A DNA stretch of 64,000 nt from Pyricularia pennisetigena (GCF_004337985.1 NW_021940918.1:186001-250000), one strand, 5' to 3'. Numbered from the stretch's first letter, positions 43,344 through 53,600 are shown. The notes: a model not told the origin generated them from the letters alone. Program-made: numbers and translations.

Positions 43344-44269
43344 ATGCGCCTCCGAAGGGCAGCGCGCGTCATTCTCGTTGGTGCGCCCGGAGTGGGGAAG
43401 GGTACTCAGTCGGAACGCCTCCTCCAGCGGTTCCCGCAGCTGTCGTCCATCAGTTCCGGCGACTTACTTCGCAACAATGTCAAAAGCAGGACGCCACTTG
43501 GTAGGTCGCTTTCCTAGGTAGTTCAAGCCTATGTTGTTTGAAGCCTTGTCGTCCCTGGCTTGCTTCCGCCATGTGCTCTGCGTACTGACTAGTCTCCGGT
43601 TCCTCGGAATCCACAGGCATCAAGGTCGAAAGTACCATGAAAGCCGGTGGTCTTGTATCTGACGATTTAATCCTCCGTCTCATCAGCAATGAATTCAATA
43701 AGCGAGGCTGGCTTTTCGCCGACCCAGCCACCAAAGCCTCTTCCATCATGACGCTTGCATCCGCATCCGCGGTGGCCGATCAGTCCGCATTCAGCCACGA
43801 CACCGACGTCTTCCTGGGAAACAATACCGGAGGGCCTCCGCCCCGACTCTCGGATAACCCCGCCGCATCATTCCTGCTGGACGGGTTCCCGCGTACGGCG
43901 GCGCAGGCCGAGCGTCTGGAGCAAGTCGTGCCCATTAATCTCGCCGTGAGCATCAGGACGCCCTTTGAGGTCATCATGCAGCGCATCTCGGGGCGCTGGG
44001 TCCACGAGCCGAGCGGCAGGGTCTACAACGATACCTTCAACGCGCCCAAGGTTCCCGGCCACGACGACGTCACGGGCGAGCCGCTTGTAAGGAGGCCCGA
44101 CGACAGCGAGGAGGTGTACCGACAGCGCTTCCAAAAGTTTCAGGAGACGAGTGAGCCGCTGCTGGAGCATTACGCCCGCAAGGGAGTTTTGTGGGAAGTT
44201 AACGGCATGAGCAGTGACGAAATCAGTCCAAAGCTGTTTAAGGAGTTTGAGAGACGATTTCTGGAGTGA
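43344..44269 (+). CDS. ADK2: Mitochondrial GTP:AMP phosphotransferase (adenylate kinase 3)
   Basis: Regenerates AMP/ADP and GTP pools in the mitochondrial matrix. The 269-residue protein has exons 43344-43500 and 43617-44269. The P-loop [10 protein letters not shown] sits at 13-22, NMP-binding SGDLLR follows, LDGFPRT is clear, and the LID has the long form ([19 protein letters not shown]...[16 protein letters not shown]). The basic N-terminus (MRLRRAARV) suits import, as in yeast ADK2. An insertion of about 40 residues (Ser/Ala/Asp/Asn-rich, after KASSIMTL) separates the NMP-binding part from LDGFPRT and makes the protein longer than the usual 220-230. The start is the first in-frame ATG. Divergent from MDM38. 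Confidence 0.92.
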
Positions 44270-45083
44270 TGGGGCACTATAGCCTTATCTCTTTTTTTTT
44301 TATCTTCATGTCCAAGCTCGCCCTTTCCGCGTTGTAATCATGCAGGGGCTCTGGCCTTGTCCTATATCTCTTGGTTACATGACCCTCTTTCTTGTATAAG
44401 ATGGTGCACCGCCGCGCACATCACTTCTTGGTTTATCACGGCTTTATGTAGGCTTTTTTCCTGTCTCTACTGGTGGTATAAAATGGGACCCCCGAGTGGG
44501 CATCCTGTGCGGCATGGCTGGGATTGGCGCCTCTTCTTGTACTTTTGTAGTTTTCCAAAAACACGCCAGTGCGGCAAGGTTCAGATGTAAGTTTGGCTCG
44601 TCTTTGGCTTCTCGGCCCTTCACTGCTCTATACCTTAGCTGTGAGCCTTTTGAAGTTCACCACGATAGCTATCTTTCATGCGATTGGCTCACTTGGCGTT
44701 CGTAGCTATCTGAGACATTGCGCAACTGACAAGACATGATATGAACGCCTTTAGCAAAAAACGCAAACTACTGTAATAACTATTCGTTATTCATTCATGT
44801 TTAGTCGTAGAAATAACTGCACCTATAGAACAGCGAGGGTATATCCAAGTTTGTCGTGTGGCGTGTGTGCTGAAGGCAGTTTTTTTACCACTGCCATGTT
44901 ATGTACAAACGACTTGAGAGCTGGTGTTGACAAGGCCATGCCGTAATATCCAAAAATCAAACCCCTCCTCCTGGAAAGAAGAAGAAACGAAAAAAAAAGA
45001 GAAAAAAAAAAAAAAATTCATCAAATCATAAAAGAGAGAATGCCCCCCGATGCCAAAACAACACGCCGTCAACCACAACGATG
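44270..45083. other. Intergenic, convergent ADK2 / GH76 gene
   Basis: 3' flanks of two convergent genes. An A-rich stretch lies at 44988-45016. No exon or RNA gene seen. Confidence 0.5.
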
Positions 45084-46826
45084 TCAAAAGCTTGAGAATT
45101 CATAAGCTGCCCTCATGATAGCCAAACCGCCTCCTTGTGTCTCCACCGTACGCCCCTTACCGCGATCGTTTGGATCATCACTCTTAGGGGGTTCGCGGTG
45201 AGGCTGACTGGTGGGAAAGGTGTCGTTGCCCACGGCGTCGGTCCCACGCCACCTTGGGGTGTTGGGGACGCCGTATGTGCGGTAGTCGGTCATCTCGGAG
45301 TCGCTATCAAGCTTTATTTTATGATTCTTCTTGGGACCCCAGAAAGTCGGCCGGTTGGTTTCGACCTGGGCGGTCGTCATGTTCGGCAGCAAGCCCACCG
45401 TCCACCACATGCCGAACCGACCCTTAGCGTCCCGCGTAGCCCTTGCTGCCCTGGCGTTGTGCAGGACCCAGGCCTTGTAGGTCCGGCACTCATCTGCGTG
45501 ACGCGCGACGAAGGAGTCGGACCCGGCCTCGAGGGGAACACAAAACGCCACGAGATGGTGGAAGAAGATGCCCTTGAAGCTTTGGCTGTCGGCGGAGCAC
45601 TCGCCGGCCACGTCGCACATGTCCTCCAGGACGCCTGCACGACCAAGCCCGCGCCATGGTGGTAGCTGGCCCGGCTCCAGATCTCCGATTCTGTCGAGGG
45701 GTTTGTCCTTCCTCAGATCCCAGCCCGAGGCCTTTATAGTAGACTTGATCAGTTCGTGGCCCTCGTTGACCAAGCTCTCGTCGCCTTTGACCTTCCACAA
45801 CCCTCGCAGCCCCGAGAGGATAACGCCCTGGTTATACGTGAACACAGCGTCGTTACGCTGGTCGCATTTTCGATTGACGCTCTTAGGATCTGACATTCCA
45901 GATACGTGATAGCCGTCGATGTAGAGGCCCTCAGGCATCTGGTTGGGGCCATTCTTCATGCCTACATCCCGCAGCCACTGGTGGCCACGAACCGCCATGT
46001 CCAGATGCATCTTGAGGTGCGGGCCCTTGGGAAACTTGGTGATAAAAGGCGAATTGTTCCTGTCGCCTGGGAAGTACAGGTACATGTTGATGCTCGCCGC
46101 GACCCAAAGCTCGTTTGTGATGGCGTTCTTGTAAAGCAGCAGCCGAGGGTTCCAGTTCATGCCGCCGCCGCAGTACTTATCATCCCAGCCGCGCTCAGCT
46201 AGATCCCAAAACACGCGGCTTCGGTGGGCGAATGCCGACGTCCAGGCATTCCCAAAGTAGGAACGAATGGGCGAGCGTGGGTTGAAAACGCTCTGATCCC
46301 CGGGCAGAGGCATATGCGGCGGATTGCCGATCGCAACACCTTCGGGAAAGTACAGTTGGGTGTGCAGGTCGACGAATCGCACCGCATCCAGCCACCCAAG
46401 AACAACCCAAAGCATGTCGTCAAAGGCCTGGCCGCGGATGGCAACATGATCCTGCCCGTAGTAAAAGGCAATCACCTGGCTAAAGTAGAGCGCGATGAGG
46501 TTTTCTCGCTCCTGCGCCTTTCCATTGTCCCTCGCTGCGTAGGACAGCGAAGTCAACGCGCCCGTGACATGCGTACCGATGATGGCGGCCGTCCAGTCGA
46601 TGGCAGAGGGCCATGTCCCCACGCTGTTGTCGTAGTACTCCCTCTGAAGAGTGTCAAGGGCGTTCACCACCTCGTCAAGAAGGCGAGGGTCGGCCCTGGC
46701 CAGGCCAAGAGTGCCATTGTTCGCCGTCGAGTCCCTCGCTTCCAACGGTGTTGCGAGAGCAGTCGCCAGGTCAGGCCTTTGAGAGACCAGAGCGATGAGA
46801 CAGCTCCACACTCTACTTGGCCGCAT
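45084..46826 (-). CDS. Secreted GH76 alpha-1,6-mannanase-like protein
   Basis: GH76 enzymes cleave or transfer alpha-1,6-mannan; in fungi the Dfg5/Dcw1 group links GPI mannoproteins to the wall. The single-exon 580-residue protein starts MRPSRVWSCLIALVSQ, a signal peptide followed by a short propeptide ending ATPLEAR. GH76 features are visible: DWTAAIIGTHVTGAL, a paired Asp in AFDDMLWVVLGWLDA (candidate catalytic pair), WDDKYCGGGMNWN, KNAITNELWVAASI, TYNQGVILSGL and a C-terminal six-hairpin repeat feel. There is no hydrophobic GPI tail (ends YEFSSF), so it is probably secreted and soluble rather than anchored. Substrate is inferred. Its ATPLEAR site is shared with the small secreted protein at 37094. 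Confidence 0.88.
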   Translation of the reverse strand: MRPSRVWSCLIALVSQRPDLATALATPLEARDSTANNGTLGLARADPRLLDEVVNALDTLQREYYDNSVGTWPSAIDWTAAIIGTHVTGALTSLSYAARDNGKAQERENLIALYFSQVIAFYYGQDHVAIRGQAFDDMLWVVLGWLDAVRFVDLHTQLYFPEGVAIGNPPHMPLPGDQSVFNPRSPIRSYFGNAWTSAFAHRSRVFWDLAERGWDDKYCGGGMNWNPRLLLYKNAITNELWVAASINMYLYFPGDRNNSPFITKFPKGPHLKMHLDMAVRGHQWLRDVGMKNGPNQMPEGLYIDGYHVSGMSDPKSVNRKCDQRNDAVFTYNQGVILSGLRGLWKVKGDESLVNEGHELIKSTIKASGWDLRKDKPLDRIGDLEPGQLPPWRGLGRAGVLEDMCDVAGECSADSQSFKGIFFHHLVAFCVPLEAGSDSFVARHADECRTYKAWVLHNARAARATRDAKGRFGMWWTVGLLPNMTTAQVETNRPTFWGPKKNHKIKLDSDSEMTDYRTYGVPNTPRWRGTDAVGNDTFPTSQPHREPPKSDDPNDRGKGRTVETQGGGLAIMRAAYEFSSF

Positions 46827-47215
46827 GCTAGGCTCTGTGGGATGGGGAAGGTTTCGAGGGAGGCTGACAGAATCGAGTTTGATGGGATAAAAACCGAGTT
46901 CAAGTGTGGATGCAGCAGGTCAAGATGAGATGAGCAGATGCGTAAGCATAACCGGTAGGGTGGTCATCTGAATTTAGGAGCTACCCGTATGTCCATGGAC
47001 AAAAAAAAAAAGAAGGTTCCTGGAGAGGAGGAGCTCGAAGAGGACTATCCTTAGTGTATCTCTAGCCCGGACTTGAGGCAACCGTGAAAAATTCCCAGTT
47101 CAGAGGAGAGTAGTAAAAAGAAAAAGGAAAAGAATGTAGGCAAATATAAGACATATGAACAAGAGACGCCTATAGATTCATGCCTCAGCAGTGGAGTGGG
47201 TGGTTGGCTATACAA

Positions 47216-47229
47216 GGGGGGGGGGGGNN
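47216..47229. other. G12 run joined to two undetermined bases
   Basis: The window has G at 47216-47227, N at 47228-47229, then A-rich sequence. It is probably a consensus-calling or gap-closing artefact at a homopolymer. Confidence 0.9.
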
Positions 47230-47907
47230 AAAAAGAAGAAAAAAATAAAATAAAAGAGAGCTAAGCCGAATAGGTAGCCAAGAAAGACAACCAATACCAA
47301 GGTCCAACAAGAAACCTCGATTCGCATTCCCTACCTGGTCGGGTTGGAAGGATGGGGTGGATGCTGTCTGACAGTGAGGAAGTTTCAAGTCAGCCGACTG
47401 ACTGGAGTCAACTTCACCGTCGGAAGATGGTTGCTAGGTATCCATCATGAGTGCCAATACTATGTTCCCATGAGCGCTCCTTCTTGAAGAAGATAGAAGA
47501 CACCCGACATGAGTTCATTTGATTAGGGTAAGGTCCTTTTTGTCTTTAAACCCCTCCCTCTGTTTTACCACTGAAGCCCTCATCTTTTTTGCTACCCAAG
47601 GCGATTTTGTTCGTCCGTTCCCAGGGCAGCAAACCCTTCGGAAGGTAAAAAAAAAAAAAAAAAAAGTTTGCGGGAAAGATGCAAGTCATCCATTCCAGAA
47701 TAAACATGCAGGCCCGCGCAAACCAAAGACGAAGCCAGCGCACCATCAAACAAGGGCTCACGTGGCATTTGCATGGACCGTAGTACTGCATGTACCTGGA
47801 GTTACGAAAGACCTTTCCCCCTCATTCCGCCCACGGGCAGGTGGGACCTCTTCGGTAAATTCTCCACAAACCCCACGATCGCCAGGGGCCCTAGTGTCGA
47901 CTGCCAA

Positions 47908-48004
47908 GTAGCTCAGCTTGCTCAGGTGGTAGGTATGTCACCGACTTTGTCAAGGGGTTGCAGACTGTCCCCTCAAAGGGTGGGAGTTTGAACCCCGACG
48001 CTAC
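47908..48004 (+). other. tRNA-like segment with A-box and imperfect B-box
   Basis: GTAGCTCAG resembles a Pol III A box and GAGTTTGAACC resembles a B box with one mismatch (T for the conserved C). The ends GTAGC and GCTAC pair, and a GGGG/CCCC hairpin lies between. A complete cloverleaf could not be drawn, so this is at best a decayed or tRNA-derived sequence. Confidence 0.2.
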
Positions 48005-48749
48005 CTGTGAACCGACGACCTGATCACACGGCATCAAGAGTAAACATAAATAAAGCCGAAAGAAGGAATAGAAGACAAACCCCGGAGAACACGCTGTCGG
48101 GCTGTCGGGACTAGTTTGCATGGAGAGCAAGGTGACATTGTTGGCCAAAATAGCGCAAGGTCCCACGAGATGCATCGCTTTAGCCGCATGGGATGGAACC
48201 AGACTGCAGCCACTAACTTCAGTGCCGTACCTTGATAGCCTAGGTATGTACCTACTGCACGTAGCTATGTACATATTGCTTATTGTGTAACAGCACACAA
48301 AATTGAAAACTTGTTGGCTTGTTGGCAACTGCAAATTTAGGACGTGGTCGCGAAATAGGCAAGCACAGTGAAGGGTCCATTTCTTCTCCTTTTTTAACCA
48401 AGTGAGATTACGCGGCGATTTCACCAGAGCTTCCATGTCTAGATTTTGACTCTTGGATATGCGTGAATTTCATTCTACTTCGGTCTAGTCTAGTTCTAGA
48501 CGTAGATGCACAGAAAGGATAACAGCTATTAGGACACATGGCTCAACACCGACACTCCCAAGGTTGGAAGACATGAAACAAATCGATCTCAACAAGAAAA
48601 GCTCCCCCAAAAACATGGCTAGAGATGCTATCGCAAACAAACTTTGCGCATACTGGCGCAACTGGTAGATAGCCAGTGAATACCCCCATAGAATGAGGTA
48701 CATCAGCATCTTACATGACTCCTATGCACATTTTGATGTCGCCATTCGC

Positions 48750-50039
48750 TCAATCCTTCCACTCATCATTGCGGACTCCACTCGCGTTACTAGCAGCCTG
48801 GCTGCTGCTTCCAGGGGCGGCCGAGGACGCAGCCAAGGGGGCATTCTCGTCATCGTCATCATCATCGTCGTCAAGATCGAGCGCTCTCGCCAGCTCATCC
48901 GGGTCCTTCATGCGCGCATCAGGATCAACAGACGCATCAATGTTGTGCTCGCCATCCGAACGTCCTTGCTCGTGCTCATGAACGCCGTCGTCGGCGCTGA
49001 TAGAAATGCCCCTAGCGCCCCACTTCGCACGCGAAGATCGAGGCTGTGTTCCGTTGGCACCGTGGCCTCCCAGACCAGGCGCATTCTCTTCGTCCTCTTC
49101 GTCGACTCGAACATGCTTGTTGCCAAAGATGCGGTTAAGTAGCCAACCCCGTCGCATGTCGTCAGCATCAACCACACCTCCATTTCGGAGCTTGACTCGT
49201 TGGCGCGTGTAGTAAACCCAGGCAAAGTCCACGTAGAGAGCAACCTGGACTATGCCGAAGATGACAGAGACGGCATTGGGTAGCCTGCCTGCTGGGTCTG
49301 CCGATCGCAGAATCCAGTTCACCAGGTACAACGCACGATAAGAGCCGAGGGTCAGCAGGTAGTAAGAGTCGATGACGGTTGGAACCGTGGTTTGTCGCAA
49401 GAGGAGGAGTTGGGGAAGCACGCAGACAGACTCGAGAATCTCCGAGAAGTCCCAGAGCCACTGCCACGGTTTGTTAGCTCTGTCGCACCCGTATTATGCG
49501 GACTAGAAAGAAACAAAATTGCGTACCGTGCTAATGCTCCACGAGCTTTCCAATATCATCATGACGAATGGAGAGATAGCAAGCGAGCCGCCAAACACCG
49601 CCGCGCCGAGCTTCCACGCTACCTCCCTTTCACGCGTCCTGGGATACACCCATTGCATAATACCAACAATGTAAAGCGATGATGTTATGTAGAACAGCTT
49701 GAAGAACAGGTTCCACGCATATCGTTCTCGGAATATGTCGAGATATCTCGTGCAGAATACCACGGCGTAGAGGATCTGTGTTATGAGGGAAACACCTGGC
49801 AAGAAGTTTGTGTTAGTTGTCACGATGATTACTTCGTCGCAATGGCGTAGGGGATGGCGAACATACCCTCGGAACTCCTGTTCCTATGTATCGCAAACAT
49901 GAGAATGCATTTCGAAGCCAGGTGGGAGCAATCTCCCAGGATTCTGAATATCTATTGTAATAAAAGTTAGCACTCATACCCTGCATTGGCAAGATACATG
50001 TGATAGAAGAAAGCAGCTCACATTCCAAGAGTCGACCAT
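48750..50039 (-). CDS. ERD2: ERD2/KDEL-receptor family protein with acidic C-tail
   Basis: ERD2 proteins bind H/KDEL ligands in the Golgi and return them to the ER. The predicted 360-residue protein has exons 50039-50022, 49951-49867, 49795-49527 and 49460-48750. It starts MVDSWNIFRILGDCSHLASK, matching the family MNIFRLxGDxSHL start, and keeps GVSLITQILYAVVFCTRYLDIF, WNLFFKLFYITSSLYIV, LPQLLLLRQ and YYLLTLGSYRALYLVNWI over seven hydrophobic helices. The usual receptor is about 210-220 residues. Here about 120 extra residues follow YYTRQRVKLRNGG: charged, with RGWLLNRIFGNKH and a run of eight Asp near the end. That suggests a family variant rather than the canonical receptor; an ordinary ERD2 gene may exist elsewhere. 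Divergent from RPS11. Confidence 0.87.
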
Positions 50040-50519
50040 CTTGGGCGAAGTAGTGGGTTGCGATGCGGAGTCTCGAACTCGTTGATGCCGATGTGTTGCG
50101 AATGTTGTACAAGACGTAGAGCACCGAGTGCTGCTGGGAACACCTATCTCAAAGCCAAACTTGCGATTCTCTTAACTCGAGATCGAAATCAGGCCAAAAT
50201 CAAAATCGAATACAAAATCAGTTTGGCGCTAGGATGGGCATTGAGGACACAGTCCTGAAGTTTGGATGTGATGGCAGCAGGTCACCTCGAGTCATCTAGG
50301 GTGGTTCCAGCGGATGGGGAGCTGGATTGGCTGGGGACGGGACGGTTACCAAGTGCTTGCGTGTCGGTCGGACCTTATCAAACCAAAGTCGAAGTGCCAC
50401 CGACCTTGACAGATGGGTGACATAAATAGCATTTCTAATTTAATCACTCATACATATTAAACGCCTTGGGTAAATTGTAGGCAACCACTGTAATACAATT
50501 TCCAAACATTCGCTTTTTT

Positions 50520-50553
<34 letters not shown>

Positions 50554-50952
50554 CTCCTCCCCCCTCCCTTAGAAGCAAGAGCAAGCCAAAACAAAACTGC
50601 AGCTTCAGTCAGATCAAGGTAGGTTTGCAAAGAGTTTCACACAAATTATACCGACCATATGCTCAAAATAATGCAATGCCACATTACAAGTCGGCTTCTT
50701 CGCTCAGCTACGTAGGCTTGAACCTTCAAGCTGGCCCGGTGGGGTCTCTGTGTGGGCCCCAACGATCGAGTTGATTGGCGAACAAAGTTGGCGAAGAGGG
50801 GAGCTGCAATTGGTCCGTGCCACACTTTCCCACACAATCTGGTCGAAATTCCACGCAAAAAAAAGGCCATCAGAATTGACTGTCGACTACGACTATCGCG
50901 AACGAAGGCCGACGACAACCATCCGCCGACGACACACCCCCAGACCGCAACC
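50040..50952. other. Divergent promoter region, ERD2-like / RPS11
   Basis: 913-bp spacer with a T31 run (50523-50553) about 400 bp upstream of the RPS11 ATG. Long poly(dA:dT) tracts of this kind are known at ribosomal-protein promoters in yeast. No exon seen. Confidence 0.5.
50523..50553. repeat. Homopolymer T31
   Basis: Uninterrupted T31 on the plus strand in the RPS11 upstream region. Confidence 0.95.
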
Positions 50953-51751
50953 ATGGCCACCGAACTTACCGTCCAGTCCGAGAGGGCTTTCCAGAAGCAG
51001 CCTCACATCTTCCTCAACTCCAAGACCAAGGTCAAGTCCGCGCGGCCGGGCAAGGGCGGTCGCCGCTACTACAAGGATGTTGGTCTGGGCTTCAGGACGC
51101 CCAAGACTGCCATCGAGGGCCAGTACATCGGTACGTGACGACTCGGGAGCCAGGAATCTGTGTAGAAGAGGAAATAAGATGCTGTCTGGTTGCTGGCATT
51201 GAGATTCTCCATGAAGAGTCGAATGGTGGCGGGGATGTGGAATCACAAACGTCGAAAAAGCAGATGCAAGAGCAGCTGGAACAACAGGAAACAGGAGAAG
51301 AGGACAAAACTCTGCAAATTGCGCGAATGATCGGCTAACCAGAAGCATTTGATACTACCAGACAAGAAGTGCCCTTTCACCGGTCTCGTCTCTATCCGTG
51401 GCCGTATCCTGAACGGCACCGTCATCAGCACCAAGATGCACCGTACCCTCGTCATCCGCAGGGAGTACCTTCACTTCATCCCCAAGTACGCCCGTTACGA
51501 GAAGCGCCACAAGAACCTCGCCGCTCACGTCTCCCCGGCTTTCCGTGTCGAGGAGGGCGACCACGTTACCGTCGGCCAGTGCAGGCCTCTCAGCAAGACT
51601 GTATGTCGCGTCATAACCGCTAAGAAATTGAACTGCCTTGGATATAACACAAGATTCGCTAACGCGCTCCTGCACACTACAGGTCCGATTCAACGTTCTG
51701 AAGGTTCAGCCGCGGTCTGACAAGGCCGTCAAGTCTTTTGCCAAGTTCTAA
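50953..51751 (+). CDS. RPS11: Ribosomal protein S11 (uS17)
   Basis: 40S subunit protein of the uS17 family, binding 18S rRNA. The 161-residue protein ([20 protein letters not shown]...) has exons 50953-51130, 51362-51600 and 51683-51751. Family-specific segments are [40 protein letters not shown] and [16 protein letters not shown]. It ends VKSFAKF. The first intron (231 bp) is the longest of this gene, as is common for fungal ribosomal-protein genes; I looked for C/D-box snoRNA motifs in it and saw none convincing. The T31 run upstream and the divergent partner are noted separately. Intact and of normal length. Confidence 0.97.
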
Positions 51752-52500
51752 ATTTGCAGGGTTTCTTTTACGGCATTCAAGGCGCGGTTTATTTTTTGGG
51801 GGCTTTTCATTTTTTCCCACATGTTATGGGATGGCGGTCAAACAGGGCTGGCTGCTTACACGCACCAAAAAAAAATGATGCGACATAGGGGCAGCTAAAA
51901 ATGAGAACTCGTTGGTCAACCGTTGATTGGGGAAGGCGTTGTCAGGGGACTGCGCTAGATACCCGGACGCTCTATGATTTGCCGAGGAACAGAGATATGC
52001 CACGACTGTTACGGTACTTTGTTGGCCATCTATGGATGTGTCGACGGTGATTTATGAGCTTTCGGCCGTTGGCAAGGAAGGACACCAAGCCAACGGAAGG
52101 GTTAGGAGTATAGAGCCTTGATGAGTATTTGATTCGGTCATCTGCAGCCAATGTAGTGATTTGTCTAAGAACTAGACCGGTCAAGCTGAAAAGTAAGGCA
52201 TCTTTTGTTTGCCATCGCATCACCTATCAAAATGACAGTAGTCTTACCCTTACCCTAAGTATATCGTATACTCTATCTACGTAGAAAACACAACCCAAAT
52301 GCCCCCTGCTAGCATCCCCGCCAAAGCTTTCGACTCGGCTTACATAACCCGAAATTTCAACGTCACGACTACCTCTACGCGCGAGGAGCTCCTTCAAGGC
52401 ATCCCATAATTACACGCCCTTTTCAGTATAGCAGCACAGGCTGCATTATGAGCTGACATCACGTCGAATTGATTTTTATTTTTTTTTTTGGGTTGTCAAG
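51752..52500. other. Intergenic, RPS11 3' end / twin-CX9C promoter
   Basis: Tandem spacer of 749 bp with a T-rich tract ending just before the ATG at 52501. No exon or RNA gene seen. Confidence 0.5.
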
Positions 52501-53600
52501 ATGGGGTGGTACGAAAATATCTTTGGGGGCAAGTCAGCCGACCCATTAGAAAAGCTCGATCCCAAGCTCCGCGAGTTCCTCGACAAAGAGTCGCCCGTCA
52601 AGCTGCAAAAGGCCCAAGAGGAAGAAAAGCATAGGAGAGAACAGCAGCAAAAACAGGCCGATGCCAAAGCTGCCGCCGCGGCCGCCGCGCAAAAGACCGA
52701 ATCACCATCTTCTTCCTCGACATCGTCAGCAGCGGCAGCAGACAAAGCTGGCCGTGTCCCCAAGGAGTCCCTGTACCAGGACGGGCGGTACGCTCACCTG
52801 TGGAAGAACTACCGGCCGCTGTCCGAGATTGAGAACGAGAGCAAGAGCGACCACGAGAAGCTCCAGGACGTCTTGGAGGCGTACAAGTCACGCAAGGAGG
52901 AGATTGGGCGCGCGGCGCTAGAGAACTGCGCCTTGGAGCAGTTTGAGTGGCGCGACTGCATGAACAATGGCAGCTGGGAGGCCAAGTTGACCATGTGCAG
53001 TAAGCAGGTCAAAAAGTTTGAGAGGTGCTACTCGATGCAGGCTGTATGTTTTTTTTTTCTTTTTCTTCTCTGCCATCTTGGCATCCATCTCTCTTTCTCC
53101 TTTCACTTAGAGCTGGCACGTTGAGACTGACTATGTGATGCAAATAGAGGCTATTAAAGACCCTGGGATACCTTTCAACCTACGACAGGCCACCGTCGGT
53201 CGATGAAGACATCCAGATGCACGCAGATGCTCTCTACCACCGCATGATTGAGCAGGAGGAAGCCGTAGAGAAGGCCAAGGCCGAGAAGAGGCCCATCCCC
53301 CAGTTTGCCCCCCTGCCCATCAAGCCCATCATCGCGGCGGAGGACGAAAAGTTTCAACTTTCTCAGGAGCAGCGCAAGGAAATGAACCAGAGGCTGGCCA
53401 AGGTCCCTGAGGCGGAGCGAGCCATGGAGGAGGAAGCCATCAAGGCCGAGTACAGGGCAAAGGCCGAGGTTGGGCACAAGATCCAGAATTTATGGAAAGA
53501 GAATGAAAAGGAGAGGGAGAAGCGGAAGAAGGAAGGCCGGGAGACTGTTTTGGATAAGGTCTCCGGCATGTGGAAAGGAAATGGCGGCAACGAGAAATGA
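52501..53600 (+). CDS. Twin CX9C (CHCH-type) protein, probably mitochondrial
   Basis: Unrecognised fungal protein, 331 residues, exons 52501-53043 and 53148-53600. Residues about 35-80 are charged, Gln/Ala/Ser-rich. The central part has a CHCH-like helix pair: C-x9-C in CALEQFEWRDC and C-x9-C in CSKQVKKFERC, the twin CX9C pattern of substrates of the mitochondrial Mia40 import pathway. The C-terminal half is Lys/Glu-rich with a predicted coil (RKEMNQRLAKVPEAERAMEEEA...). Typical twin CX9C proteins are under 150 residues, so the large extensions are unusual. An intermembrane-space location is inferred from the Cys pattern alone; no classical presequence is evident. Confidence 0.8.

Larger units (their letters stand above)
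46827..48749. other. Intergenic, 1.9 kb, contains undetermined bases
   Basis: Between the GH76 gene promoter and the ERD2-like gene 3' end. Contains a G12 run followed by two N (47228-47229), an A19 run around 47647-47665, and a tRNA-like segment (47908-48004). No exon is supported. Confidence 0.5.

Noticed and set aside
51131..51361. snoRNA inside the first intron of RPS11
   Set aside because: No convincing paired C/D boxes or H/ACA motifs were seen; one AATGATC-like sequence is not enough.
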